64,000 nt of DNA, taken from NCBI RefSeq assembly GCF_039523175.1, contig NZ_BAAAEU010000010.1:1-64000 (forward strand), in the 5' to 3' direction. Shown one piece after another: positions 63,475 to 64,000 of the stretch. Source of the DNA: Dokdonella_A soli (GTDB lineage Bacteria > Pseudomonadota > Gammaproteobacteria > Xanthomonadales > Rhodanobacteraceae). A program made the position numbers and the translations under genes. Below the pieces are notes generated by a model. That model saw only the letters and a list, made by a program, of their open reading frames with translations. It searched no databases and was not told the DNA's origin. Positions within the stretch are counted from its first letter, which is position 1, and each line of letters opens with the position of its first letter.

Positions 63475-64000
63475 ATGACGCAGGCGTTCGGGGGCGCAAT
63501 GGGGAATGCAGATGACATTCGAAGCGGGACGCCGCTGATTCCGGCCGCGCCGCCGCGTTCGTCGTTCGTGAGCGTGCTCGCATGGGTGTTCATCGCGCTG
63601 TCCGCATTCACGACCCTGATCGGCGTGATGCAGAACGTGATGCTGCATCTCATGCTTCGGGGCGAGATGGGTGCGGCGATGCGCAGCGCTCCGGAACCGG
63701 CGGGCATGCCGGGGGCCGCGTCGTTTTTGATGCGGCACGTCGACTGGCTCTTCGCCGGATTCCTCATGGTGTCCACGTTGACGCTGGCCGCGGCGATCGG
63801 ATTGCTGCGACGTCACGAGTGGGCGCGCAGGGTGTTCATCGCGCTGTTGGGGCTTGGCATCGCCTGGCAGCTGGCCGGGCTGGTCATGCAGTTCCTGATG
63901 ATGCCGGCCTTCCTTGCGCCGCTCGCTCAGGCGCCGGACGGTTTCGCGAAGGATTTCCGTGCGATGACGGTCGCGATCCTGGCATTCAGTGCGATCATGG
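63475..64000 (+). CDS. membrane protein, N-terminal part
   Basis: A frame of 175 codons starts at ATG 63475 and runs off the right edge without a stop. It contains at least four hydrophobic segments (FVSVLAWVFIALSAFTTLIG, WLFAGFLMVSTLTLAAAIGL, VFIALLGLGIAWQLAGLVMQ, and TVAILAFSAIM at the edge). GAGGG lies 9 nt upstream within a small hairpin. I do not recognise the family. It is divergent from dinB. Confidence 0.55.
   Translation, partial: MTQAFGGAMGNADDIRSGTPLIPAAPPRSSFVSVLAWVFIALSAFTTLIGVMQNVMLHLMLRGEMGAAMRSAPEPAGMPGAASFLMRHVDWLFAGFLMVSTLTLAAAIGLLRRHEWARRVFIALLGLGIAWQLAGLVMQFLMMPAFLAPLAQAPDGFAKDFRAMTVAILAFSAIM

Overview
The window is high-GC (roughly 65%) gammaproteobacterial chromosome. 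The atpIBEFHAGDC-glmU order, the 'FSDGFD' tag behind the signal peptide of the first partial gene, an ECF43-type sigma factor paired with a Ser/Thr kinase, a TldD/TldE-MoxR-DUF58 operon and many GC-rich palindromic intergenic repeats point to Xanthomonadales (Lysobacterales), perhaps Rhodanobacteraceae. This placement is inference from gene content. I see no rRNA, tRNA, CRISPR, transposase or prophage gene.

1-26 kb is a large exopolysaccharide (EPS) locus of the Wzx/Wzy type. It holds a NodB-type deacetylase, a secreted beta-helix protein, a flippase, a Wzy-like polymerase, four glycosyltransferases, a short SDR, a Gfo/Idh/MocA oxidoreductase, a membrane-anchored deacetylase-like protein, a CysE-like acetyltransferase and a phosphatase-superfamily protein. 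The envelope machinery is an EpsL-like outer-membrane protein, a degenerate CpsD/EpsG-like ATPase, a PEP-CTERM-locus-type chain-length determinant and an OPX lipoprotein. GalE, a UDP-glucuronate 4-epimerase-like enzyme and a UDP-HexNAc dehydrogenase supply precursors. No priming glycosyltransferase and no exosortase is in the window. A perfect TGTGA-N6-TCACA site (CRP/Clp type) sits just before the export genes.

26-31 kb carries a secreted amidohydrolase, a small membrane protein and glmU. 30.5-38 kb is the F1Fo ATP synthase operon on the minus strand. Four of its intercistronic gaps carry palindromic repeats; two of these are homologous double-hairpin elements with compensatory base changes. 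A phasin with a palindromic operator over its -35 box and queD follow.

39.7-51.5 kb is one long plus-strand operon: Tat-signal TldD, TldE, DUF4159, MoxR AAA+, DUF4260, DUF58, BatA-like, DUF4175-like and a large membrane protein. Its members from DUF4260 onward overlap by 4 nt. Copies of a CCCTCTCCC/GGGAGAGGG repeat lie in this operon; some have become coding sequence and one supplies a Shine-Dalgarno sequence.

51.6-64 kb holds a GNAT acetyltransferase, a secreted HAF-repeat protein divergent from an ECF43-like sigma factor with a TPR Ser/Thr kinase, a PQQ-type quinoprotein, a GST-LysR pair, a small unknown gene with an EamA transporter, a gamma-carbonic anhydrase-like protein, dinB, and the start of a membrane protein that runs off the end.
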